Assembly (NCBI GenBank): GCA_043809805.1
Contig: JBDROR010000201.1
Span: 1-29,104, forward strand
Direction of reading: 5' to 3'
From: JAQUKH01 sp043809805
Lineage (GTDB): Bacteria > JACRDZ01 > JAQUKH01
DNA: 29,104 nt
Positions 14,530-20,701 of this stretch are shown piece after piece (position 1 is the stretch's first letter; each line of letters begins with the position of its first letter). The notes below the pieces were generated by a model. That model was given only the letters and a program-made list of their open reading frames with translations. It ran no database searches and was not told the origin of the DNA. The translations under genes were made by a program, and so were the position numbers.

Positions 14530-15921
14530 ATGCCTCAGATATTCAAAAGACGCATTGAAAATAGAAATCAGCATATGATTTTTTTTACCAGTATGGTTGT
14601 TCTTTTCCTAACTGGTTATTTTAAAAGTATTCCTAAATCATGGATAAACTATCTTGGAAACAATGTATTATTTTGGTCGCAAGCCAGCGGGATTTTACAT
14701 AGATTAGCCGCTATAGCTTTCATAGCTTCCGCTTTTTACCATTTAAAATTTTTATTTTTAAGTCCCAATGGCCGGTCTAATTTTAAAAGTCTGATATTTA
14801 ACAAACAGGATTTTATTGATTTTTGGATACATCTTTTATCTTCACTTCATCTGACGAAAAAAAAACTTGTCCGAAAGCGTTTTTATTATAATGAAAAATG
14901 TGACTACTGGATTGTATTCCAGGGAACTTTAGTTTTTATTATTACGGGAACGATCCTTTGGGTGGAAGAATATTTCGGAAAATTCGCGATAGATATTTCT
15001 TATATACTTCATAATAAGGAGGCGTTATGGGGAGTTTATGCCATTATTATTTGGCATTTTTTCAACCTTCATCCTGAATTTTATCTTTACGCGCTTGAAG
15101 ATGCCCAGCCATGCGGCCGTGATGAATGTGTTTTTTGCGGTGTTTGTGATTTATTAATCCAGGATAAAGACGGGATTAATGTTTTTCTCAGCGAAGAAGA
15201 TAAAACGATGGATGGTTTAAAGACCCAGTATACTATTAATTTGTGTATAGGCGATATTTTGACAAGGGCGAACAAGATGAGAGAACAGGGTATTACATCT
15301 TGTACGGCAGGCATAGAAGCTGTAGCCGGTGATGTGAATGTTTGTCAATATGGCTGTGTAGGTTTGGGCGATTGTGTGCTTGTTTGCCGGACCAAGGCAA
15401 GATACATTGATGAAAACGGAAAAGGGATGGTGGATAATTCGTTATGTACCGCTTGCGGCGAATGTGTTTTAGCCTGCCCGCGGAAGCTTATTGTCATGTA
15501 TCCAAAGGAAAAACGTGTTCATATCCCTTGTAATTCCCTGGATAAAGGCGTAAGGGTAAGGGAATTATGCCCTGTTGGATGTTTGGGGTGCGGGATCTGC
15601 GTCAAATTTTGTCCCACACAGGCAATCACACTGGAAAATAACCTGGCGAAACTTGATTATTCAAAATGTATTGAATGCGGTATTTGCGCGGCTAAATGTC
15701 CTCATAAAACTATTATGGATTGCGCCGGCCCGAGAGCAAAAGTTCATATTTTAACAAATGATTGTAACGGATGTTCCGAATGTGTGAAAGTATGTCCTGT
15801 TAAAGCCATCCAGCCTGATACTGAAAATACAGGTAAATTTAAAGTGTTGGAAGACAAATGTATCGGATGTAAAATTTGCATTGAAAAATGTCCCGCCAAA
15901 TGTATCAAAATAAAAACTTAG
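14530..15921 (+). CDS. Membrane cytochrome b fused to RnfB-like polyferredoxin
   Basis: The 463-residue protein has two halves. Residues 1-190 hold about four membrane segments (about 14-30, 52-77, 126-145, 166-187) with candidate haem-ligand histidines H15, H57, H71, H176 and H181, as in formate-dehydrogenase-gamma or b561-type cytochromes. The rest is iron-sulfur: a CGRDECVFCGVC cluster (195-206), then the RnfB-like core CQYGCVGLGDCVLVC (272-286) and five CxxCxxCxxxCP motifs at C306, C351, C380, C412 and C444. Ferredoxin-like chemistry on the cytoplasmic side passing electrons to or from membrane haem and the quinone pool is the natural inference. No rnfA, C, D, E or G lies nearby, and it appears to be transcribed alone. 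The start ATG lacks a clear Shine-Dalgarno. Physiological donor and acceptor are unknown. Confidence 0.82.
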   Translation: MPQIFKRRIENRNQHMIFFTSMVVLFLTGYFKSIPKSWINYLGNNVLFWSQASGILHRLAAIAFIASAFYHLKFLFLSPNGRSNFKSLIFNKQDFIDFWIHLLSSLHLTKKKLVRKRFYYNEKCDYWIVFQGTLVFIITGTILWVEEYFGKFAIDISYILHNKEALWGVYAIIIWHFFNLHPEFYLYALEDAQPCGRDECVFCGVCDLLIQDKDGINVFLSEEDKTMDGLKTQYTINLCIGDILTRANKMREQGITSCTAGIEAVAGDVNVCQYGCVGLGDCVLVCRTKARYIDENGKGMVDNSLCTACGECVLACPRKLIVMYPKEKRVHIPCNSLDKGVRVRELCPVGCLGCGICVKFCPTQAITLENNLAKLDYSKCIECGICAAKCPHKTIMDCAGPRAKVHILTNDCNGCSECVKVCPVKAIQPDTENTGKFKVLEDKCIGCKICIEKCPAKCIKIKT

Positions 15922-15942
15922 TTTTATTTCGTATAATAAATT

Positions 15943-15951
15943 TGTTATAAT
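15943..15951 (+). promoter_or_regulatory. Extended -10 (TGTTATAAT) upstream of the first toxin-antitoxin pair
   Basis: TG-T-TATAAT lies 30 bases before the antitoxin start; a second TATAAT is at 15932. No good -35 is seen. The same TGTTATAAT precedes the second pair. Confidence 0.45.
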
Positions 15952-15980
15952 ATTACCATACAGATAAAGGAGATATGACT

Positions 15981-16163
15981 ATGCCAAAGACAATGACAAA
16001 AGAGCAAGCGTATAAGCTTGTTGAAAAGATGCCAGAAGGTGCTACTTGGGACGATTTTATCCATGAAGTTTATGTTCGCGAAACTATAGAGAAAGGATTA
16101 GAAGACAGCCAATCCGGCAGAACCAAGGATGTAAAAGAAATTCGCAAAAAATATGGACTTTAA
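15981..16163 (+). CDS. Antitoxin of a RelE/ParE-type module
   Basis: Small protein of 60 residues (MPKTMTKEQAYKLVEKMPEG...), charged and helical, ending in SGRTKDVKEIRKKYGL. Such proteins partner RelE/ParE toxins, binding and neutralising them and usually repressing the shared promoter. An ATG also lies at 15975, but AAAGGAG is only 2 bases before it and 8 bases before 15981, so the latter is preferred. The toxin gene starts 2 bases after the stop, the usual antitoxin-first order. The exact antitoxin family is not recognised from sequence alone. Confidence 0.75.
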   Translation: MPKTMTKEQAYKLVEKMPEGATWDDFIHEVYVRETIEKGLEDSQSGRTKDVKEIRKKYGL

Positions 16164-16165
16164 AA

Positions 16166-16459
16166 ATGAAAGTACATTGGACAGATAACGCAGAACAACA
16201 TCTTGATGTTATTCACGATTATATAGCTCAAAACTCTCCAGAATACGCAAAAATAATGGTGGATAGATTAACCCGTCGATCTCAACAAATCAGTATCTTT
16301 CCTCTTTCCGGTCGTGTTGTTCCAGAATTTGATATTGAACAGATCCGTGAAGTTATAGAAGAATCTTATAGGATTATTTATTATATAAAACCTGACCAAA
16401 TAGATGTTCTTGCGGTAATTCATGGTGCTATGAATATCTTGAAGGATTTAGAAAAATAA
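16166..16459 (+). CDS. RelE/ParE superfamily toxin
   Basis: Protein of 97 residues with the ParE-like layout: MKVHWTDNAEQHLDVIHDYIAQNSPEYAKIMVD, a helical hairpin, then FPLSGRVVPEFD and IREVIEESYRIIYYIKPDQIDVLAVIHGAMNI. The last block is the beta-sheet core that ends ParE toxins, with the conserved arginine in the SYRIIY strand. ParE members poison DNA gyrase and RelE members cleave mRNA on the ribosome; the PLSGR and RIIYYI pattern favours ParE, but this is not decisive. It appears complete and is paired with the antitoxin just upstream. Confidence 0.8.
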   Translation: MKVHWTDNAEQHLDVIHDYIAQNSPEYAKIMVDRLTRRSQQISIFPLSGRVVPEFDIEQIREVIEESYRIIYYIKPDQIDVLAVIHGAMNILKDLEK

Positions 16460-16476
16460 TATTTCCATTAAAGTTA

Positions 16477-16485
16477 TGTTATAAT
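16477..16485 (+). promoter_or_regulatory. Extended -10 (TGTTATAAT) upstream of the second toxin-antitoxin pair
   Basis: TG-T-TATAAT lies 36 bases before the antitoxin ATG at 16521; no clear -35. It overlaps a GTTATGTT string that recurs as GTTATGTG at 16932 and 17253. Confidence 0.45.
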
Positions 16486-16520
16486 TTATCTTAAAGGAAT
16501 GGAAAAAAGAGAGGTAACAT

Positions 16521-16739
16521 ATGACAATATTGTTAGAAAAAGCGTTTAAAGAAGTTTCAAAACTTCCGAGTATTGAACAAAACTCAGTTGCAAAGTGGCT
16601 ATTGGGAGAACTTGAATCTGAGAAAAAATGGGATAAGACCTTTGCCGAGTCGGAAGACGTTCTTGATAAACTTGCAGGGGAAGCCATTTTGGCCCATAAA
16701 CATGGAAAAACAAAACCTTTAGGGTTTGACGACTTATGA
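16521..16739 (+). CDS. Antitoxin of a second module (addiction-module type)
   Basis: Protein of 72 residues (MTILLEKAFKEVSKLPSIEQNSVAKWLLGELESEKKWDKTFAESEDVLDKLAGEAILAHKHGKTKPLGFDDL). The pattern of a LPxxEQ helix, WDKxFAESED and a GKTKPL tail is one I associate with antitoxins of small RelE-like toxins. GAGG lies 6 bases before the ATG. The stop overlaps the next start as ATGA, indicating translational coupling. It looks complete, while its toxin partner does not. Confidence 0.7.
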   Translation: MTILLEKAFKEVSKLPSIEQNSVAKWLLGELESEKKWDKTFAESEDVLDKLAGEAILAHKHGKTKPLGFDDL

Positions 16740-16951
16740 AGTCAAGAACAACAGATCGCTTTTGGGAATGTTACAGTAAATTGCCCATAGCGATTCGGGA
16801 ACAAGCAAAAGAAGCATATAGTTTATTCCTCAGTAATCCCTATTATCCCGGACTACAATTTAAACGAGTACATTCAGCGCAACCTATATTTTTAGCCGCT
16901 TTGCGGCTTCCAAAAACCGCTCATTTCGGATGTTATGTGCAATATAATTAA
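16736..16951 (+). pseudogene. Toxin partner, C-terminally truncated
   Basis: The first 50 or so residues (MKSRTTDRFWECYSKLPIAIREQAKEAYSLFL...PYYPGLQFKRVHSAQPIF) resemble a small RelE-fold toxin family in which QPIF-type sequence is followed by a strand such as SVRIG-YRA and a WFWIG-HAEYD ending. Here the sequence instead continues LAALRLPKTAHFGCYVQYN and stops, so the catalytic C-terminal sheet is lost. The join is near 16891, directly before an AGCCGCTTTGCGGCT hairpin. It is probably inactive; family assignment is from memory. Confidence 0.6.
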
Positions 16952-16959
16952 TATAAAAT

Positions 16960-17181
16960 ATGGAAGACTCCCAAAGAATTATTAAAGAAATATTTGCCTC
17001 ACAAGGTAAAAATGGATGTTGGAGAATGCTTTCGGAATCTGACAAGTATTATCCGGATTATCTACATTATATTCCGAACTTTAAATCAACCTTATGGACA
17101 TTAATACTACTTGCAGATATTTGTCATGATAAGAATGATATTAGAGTCAGGAAGCCATTAAAAACTATTCAAGATCTATAA
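16960..17181 (+). pseudogene. Fragment resembling the start of a prenyltransferase/squalene-oxidase-repeat protein
   Basis: An open frame of 73 residues: MEDSQRIIKEIFASQGKNG then WRMLSESDKYYPDYLHYIPNF and STLWTLILLADICHDKNDIRVRKP. The pattern Y-(P)-F-STLWTLILLAD-x-x-D-x-x-D-x-RV matches the N-terminal repeat of alpha/alpha-barrel proteins annotated as prenyltransferase-repeat proteins, which are usually several hundred residues long. It is therefore probably a remnant. No Shine-Dalgarno is seen. It lies between two GTATG-containing GTTATGTG strings. It might instead be a short real gene. Confidence 0.4.
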
Positions 17182-17211
17182 GCTGGAAGAAAAAGGGATG
17201 CCCGAAAACTG

Positions 17212-17260
17212 CATATAGCAGCGGCATAGCAAAATTGACTATGCCGTGGAACGTTATGTG
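17212..17260 (+). repeat. attC-like hairpin ending in GTTATGTG
   Basis: The inner stem CGGCATAG/CTATGCCG (9-base loop) is flanked by CATATAGC, which can pair fully with GTTATGTG when G-U pairs are counted. GTTATGTG also occurs at 16932. The plan is like an integron attC site but lacks the consensus left core, and no integrase is in the window. Confidence 0.35.
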
Positions 17261-17275
17261 GAAATCAAAACAATT

Positions 17276-17977
17276 ATGTTTAAAAACATACAAAAAGAAT
17301 TAAAAAGGTTAAGCAATAAGGAATATGCCACACGTTTACAAAAATACTTCAAAACAGGAAAAGGTGAATATGGTGAAGGCGATATGTTTTTAGGGATTCG
17401 AGTCCCGACCCTAAGAAAAATAGCAAAAAAATATAGAAACATATCTATAGATGAAGCCTCTAAATTAGTAAAATCGAAGTTTCATGAAGAACGCATGTTT
17501 TCTCTTTTCGTGCTCGTAGATCTTTTTAGAAAATCAAGTGATGTGGACAAAAAGAAAATATATATCCTATATCTAAGTAACACTAAATTTATTAACAACT
17601 GGGATTTAGTTGACGCTTCTGCCGGGCATATTGTTGGCGCTTACTTGTTCACTCGTGATAAAAAACCAATTTATGTGTTGGCAAGGTCGAAAAATATATG
17701 GGAACGCAGAATATCAATTATGTCTACGTCCTATTTTTTAAAATATAATAAATTTATTGATATCGTGAACATTGCGGGAATGCTATTGGATGATGAGGAA
17801 GATTTAATTCATAAAGCTGTCGGTTGGATGCTTAGAGAAATTGGTAAAAGAGATTTTGGGTTAGAGGAAAGATTTCTGGAGAAATACTACAAAAACATGC
17901 CTCGCACTATGCTAAGATATGCAATTGAGAAATTTCCAGAAGAAAAACGGAAAAATTATTTAAAAGGTGAATTGTAA
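17276..17977 (+). CDS. AlkD-like DNA alkylation repair protein
   Basis: The 233-residue product matches the HEAT-repeat-like DNA alkylation repair family: RLQKYFKTGKGEYGEGDMFLGIRVPTLRKIAKKYR near the N-terminus, then SKFHEERMFSLFVLV, NNWDLVDASAGHIVGAYL, ARSKNIWERRISIMSTSYFL, DDEEDLIHKAVGWMLREIGKRD and PRTMLRYAIEKFPEEKR. The conserved WDLVD and W-RR motifs of AlkD-type glycosylases are present. These enzymes excise alkylated bases such as 3- and 7-methylpurines. The frame opens at a GTG (17246), but that lies inside a hairpin; ATG 17276 begins MFKNIQKELKRLSNKEY, a normal start. Length is normal. It stands alone between the fragments and hom. Confidence 0.85.
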   Translation: MFKNIQKELKRLSNKEYATRLQKYFKTGKGEYGEGDMFLGIRVPTLRKIAKKYRNISIDEASKLVKSKFHEERMFSLFVLVDLFRKSSDVDKKKIYILYLSNTKFINNWDLVDASAGHIVGAYLFTRDKKPIYVLARSKNIWERRISIMSTSYFLKYNKFIDIVNIAGMLLDDEEDLIHKAVGWMLREIGKRDFGLEERFLEKYYKNMPRTMLRYAIEKFPEEKRKNYLKGEL

Positions 17978-18062
17978 AAGTACATATTTCGTGGGAATGA
18001 CGGAGAAAGAAGGCCAACTTGTTTTCTTTACAAAAAACAAAAAATATGATACTTTTAAACGC

Positions 18063-19346
18063 ATGAAAAAGATAAAGTTAGGATTAATTGGTTTAGGTAC
18101 GGTTGGCACCGGTGTGATAAAAATATTTAATAAGAATAAGGAGCTTATTGAAAATAAGCTTGGTGTAAATCTGGAAATAAAAAAGATTGTGGATCTTGAT
18201 ATTACTACGAATCGCGGGGTTGATATTGACCCAAAAATGCTTACGACAAAGGTTGAAGATGTAATTTCTGACCCGGAGATTGAAATTGTAATCAGTCTGG
18301 TGGGAGGAATTCACCCTGAACAGGAGTTTATACTTTCCGCGTTAAAAAATAAAAAACATATAGTAACCGCGAATAAAGCGCTACTTGCTAAATGCGGTAA
18401 AGAAATTTTTGATACCGCTTATGAAAATGGAGTCAGGATTTGTTTTGAGGCAAGTGCCGGAGGGGGGATACCGATTATTCGGTCGCTGGGTGAAGGCCTT
18501 GCGGCTAACAGAATAAAATCAATATTTGGAATTCTTAACGGTACGGCGAATTTTATCCTGACAAAAATGCAGAGTGAAAAAAAGAATTTTAAGGCCGCGC
18601 TTAATCAAGCAAGAGAGCTTGGTTACGCGGAGGCGGATCCCACGCTTGATATAGAAGGAATTGATACTGCGCATAAACTTTCTATTTTATCGTCAATGGC
18701 ATTCGGCCAGCCGATTCCTTTGGACAAAATATACTGTGAAGGAATTTCTCAGATTAACACGTTTGATATTGAATACGCTGATGAGTTTGGATATTGTATA
18801 AAACTTTTGGCAATAGCAAAAGACGCTGAAAAAGGGATTGAGACTAGGGTTCATCCTACCATGCTTCCTAAAGATTATTTACTTTCGTCGGTAGATGGTG
18901 TTTTTAACGCTATTTATATAAATGGCGATTCAGTTGGGCCGACAATGTATTACGGGCAGGGCGCGGGACAGATGCCTACCGCGAGTGCGGTATGGAGCGA
19001 TATTATGGAGCTTATCAATAAAAAATTCAATTCAAACAGCGCGAATATTTATTTTGAAAAAAATCCTAAAAATATAAGCGATATAAATAATCTTTGGACA
19101 AAATATTATCTTAGATTTTCAACATTGGACCAGCCCGGAGTGTTATCCAAAATATCAGGAGTATTGGGGGCTCAAAAAATTAGTATCGCGTCTGTCCTGC
19201 AAAAGGAAAGATCCGCTGGAAACAAAGTCCCGATAGTGATGCTTACTCATGAGGCGTGTGAAGCGGATATGCAAAAGGCATTAGCAGAAATCAATAAACT
19301 GGATATGATTAAGGATAAAACTGTTTTAATCAGGATAGAGAAATGA
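18063..19346 (+). CDS. hom: Homoserine dehydrogenase
   Basis: Reduces aspartate-4-semialdehyde to homoserine with NAD(P)H. The 427-residue product has the Rossmann motif LGLIGLGTVGTGVIKIF (residues 6-22), VTANKALLAKCG, the catalytic-domain segments GILNGTANFILTKM and AEADPTLDIEGIDTAHKLSILS, YYGQGAGQMPTASAV, and a C-terminal ACT domain (LRFSTLDQPGVLSKISGVL), which in relatives binds threonine for feedback control. The frame extends 32 codons upstream, but that segment contains a GGGAATGACG repeat fragment; the ATG at 18063 begins at the Rossmann fold as usual. No clear Shine-Dalgarno; TATGAT at 18045 is a possible -10. It heads a cluster with thrC, an ApgM-like gene and lysC. Confidence 0.95.
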   Translation: MKKIKLGLIGLGTVGTGVIKIFNKNKELIENKLGVNLEIKKIVDLDITTNRGVDIDPKMLTTKVEDVISDPEIEIVISLVGGIHPEQEFILSALKNKKHIVTANKALLAKCGKEIFDTAYENGVRICFEASAGGGIPIIRSLGEGLAANRIKSIFGILNGTANFILTKMQSEKKNFKAALNQARELGYAEADPTLDIEGIDTAHKLSILSSMAFGQPIPLDKIYCEGISQINTFDIEYADEFGYCIKLLAIAKDAEKGIETRVHPTMLPKDYLLSSVDGVFNAIYINGDSVGPTMYYGQGAGQMPTASAVWSDIMELINKKFNSNSANIYFEKNPKNISDINNLWTKYYLRFSTLDQPGVLSKISGVLGAQKISIASVLQKERSAGNKVPIVMLTHEACEADMQKALAEINKLDMIKDKTVLIRIEK

Positions 19347-19355
19347 TGATATGTT

Positions 19356-19526
19356 GTCATTCCGAGCGAAGTAATTTGTCATTCCGAGAGGGAGAGAGGA
19401 ATCTGTTGTAGGGGCGACCCTATGTGGTCGCCCTGAATAAAAAAGGGCAGCCACACAGGGCTGCCCCTACGGAAGAAAGATTTCTCCCTTCGGTCGAAAT
19501 GACAAAATTGTGCAGTCGAAATGACA
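19356..19526 (+). repeat. Nested palindrome carrying the GTAGGGGC element, doubled outer arms
   Basis: Two left arms (GTCATTCCGAGCGAAG, then GTCATTCCGAGAGGGAG 22 bases on), the two-hairpin GTAGGGGC...GCCCCTAC element (19409-19471), then two TCGAAATGACA right arms. It starts 9 bases after hom and ends 12 bases before the thrC Shine-Dalgarno. Confidence 0.88.
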
Positions 19527-19550
19527 ATTAACAAATTAAGGAGATTTTAG

Positions 19551-20615
19551 GTGGGAAATAGCTGGCCTGGAATTATTGAAAAATATCGGGAGTTTTTTCC
19601 TGTAACAGAAAAAACTCCGGTTGTAACACTTCTGGAAGGGAACACCCCTTTAATTAAGGCTGAGAATCTTGTTAGATTGCTAAATGGTAACTTCAAGCTA
19701 TTTCTTAAGTATGAGGGGCTAAACCCCACTGGTTCATTTAAAGACCGTGGAATGACTATGGCAATTTCTAAGGCTAAAGAAAAAGGGATGAAATCTGTAA
19801 TCTGTGCTTCAACAGGAAACACATCGGCTTCTGCCGCGGCATATGCGAGCAGGGCAGGATTGGAATCAGTGGTTTTAATACCTCACGGAGCCGTCGCAAT
19901 GGGAAAACTCGCGCAGGCATTAATACATGGCGCGAAGGTGGTTGAGATTCGGGGTAATTTTGATGATGCCCTTAGGCTTGTCAAAGAAATGGCAGAGGAA
20001 TATCCTATTGAACTTGTAAACTCTTTAAATCCTTTCAGGATTGAAGGGCAAAAATCAGGCGCTTATGAAATATGCGATGTTTTGGGAGATGCTCCGGATT
20101 ATCATTGTATCCCGGTGGGTAATGCGGGAAACATTACAGCATACTGGAAGGGATATAAAGAATATAAAAATGCGAATAAAATAATGAGATTGCCGAAAAT
20201 GTGCGGGTTCCAAGCCGAAGGATCGGCGCCGATAGTCCGAAAAAAAATAATTGAAGATCCTCAGACTATAGCTACCGCGATAAAAATCGGAAATCCGGCG
20301 AGCTGGAAACAGGCTGAATCAGCCCGCGACGAATCAAATGGTTTAATTGATATGGTATCCGATGATGAAATTCTATATGCTTATAAGTTGTTGGCAAAGA
20401 CTGAAGGTGTTTTTGTAGAGCCCGCGTCAGCGGCTTCGGTGGCAGGAATGATAAAACTCCACAAAAAAGGAGTTTTCAAAAGAGATGATAAGGTAGTATG
20501 CGTTCTTACCGGCCATGGATTAAAAGATCCGCAAAGAGCAATATCTTCTATTTCTGCGCCATTGATTGCTGATGCGGAAATTGGTGCGTTGAAGAAAGTT
20601 TTGGGATATAGTTAA
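19551..20615 (+). CDS. thrC: Threonine synthase
   Basis: PLP enzyme converting O-phospho-L-homoserine to threonine. The 354-residue product has the PLP-lysine motif NPTGSFKDRGM (K64), VICASTGNTSASAAAYASRAG, the phosphate-binding loop PVGNAGNITAYWKG, and EPASAASVAGMIKL and VVCVLTGHGLKDP near the end. It is the short (thermophile and Gram-positive-type) class. The start is GTG at 19551, fixed by AAGGAG 7 bases upstream in the leader AAGGAGATTTTAG. Downstream of the stop a heptad palindrome separates it from the ApgM-like gene, whose product probably supplies its substrate. Confidence 0.96.
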   Translation: MGNSWPGIIEKYREFFPVTEKTPVVTLLEGNTPLIKAENLVRLLNGNFKLFLKYEGLNPTGSFKDRGMTMAISKAKEKGMKSVICASTGNTSASAAAYASRAGLESVVLIPHGAVAMGKLAQALIHGAKVVEIRGNFDDALRLVKEMAEEYPIELVNSLNPFRIEGQKSGAYEICDVLGDAPDYHCIPVGNAGNITAYWKGYKEYKNANKIMRLPKMCGFQAEGSAPIVRKKIIEDPQTIATAIKIGNPASWKQAESARDESNGLIDMVSDDEILYAYKLLAKTEGVFVEPASAASVAGMIKLHKKGVFKRDDKVVCVLTGHGLKDPQRAISSISAPLIADAEIGALKKVLGYS

Positions 20616-20617
20616 GG

Positions 20618-20691
20618 AGTCGCTAGTCGCCAGTCGCTAGTCGCTCGTGAGGAAAGAAATTACGGGCGACGGGCGACGGGCGACGAGCGAC
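20618..20691 (+). repeat. Heptad quasi-palindrome (AGTCGCT/ACGGGCG family)
   Basis: Left arm of AGTCGCT, AGTCGCC and CGTGAGG units; right arm of ACGGGCG units and ACGAGCG. Arms of 30 bases match at 25 positions. The 7-base period is the same as in the other arrays although the base composition is GC-rich. Confidence 0.88.
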
Positions 20692-20701
20692 AAAATAATG
20701 T

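Noticed and set aside
14530..15921. Ordinary Rnf complex subunit RnfB in an rnf operon
   Set aside because: The N-terminus is a multi-helix cytochrome-like domain, and no rnf neighbours exist on either side.
17978..18062. Threonine attenuator or lysine riboswitch upstream of hom or lysC
   Set aside because: The leaders are short, have no threonine-rich leader peptide, and contain repeat sequence but no recognisable riboswitch core.
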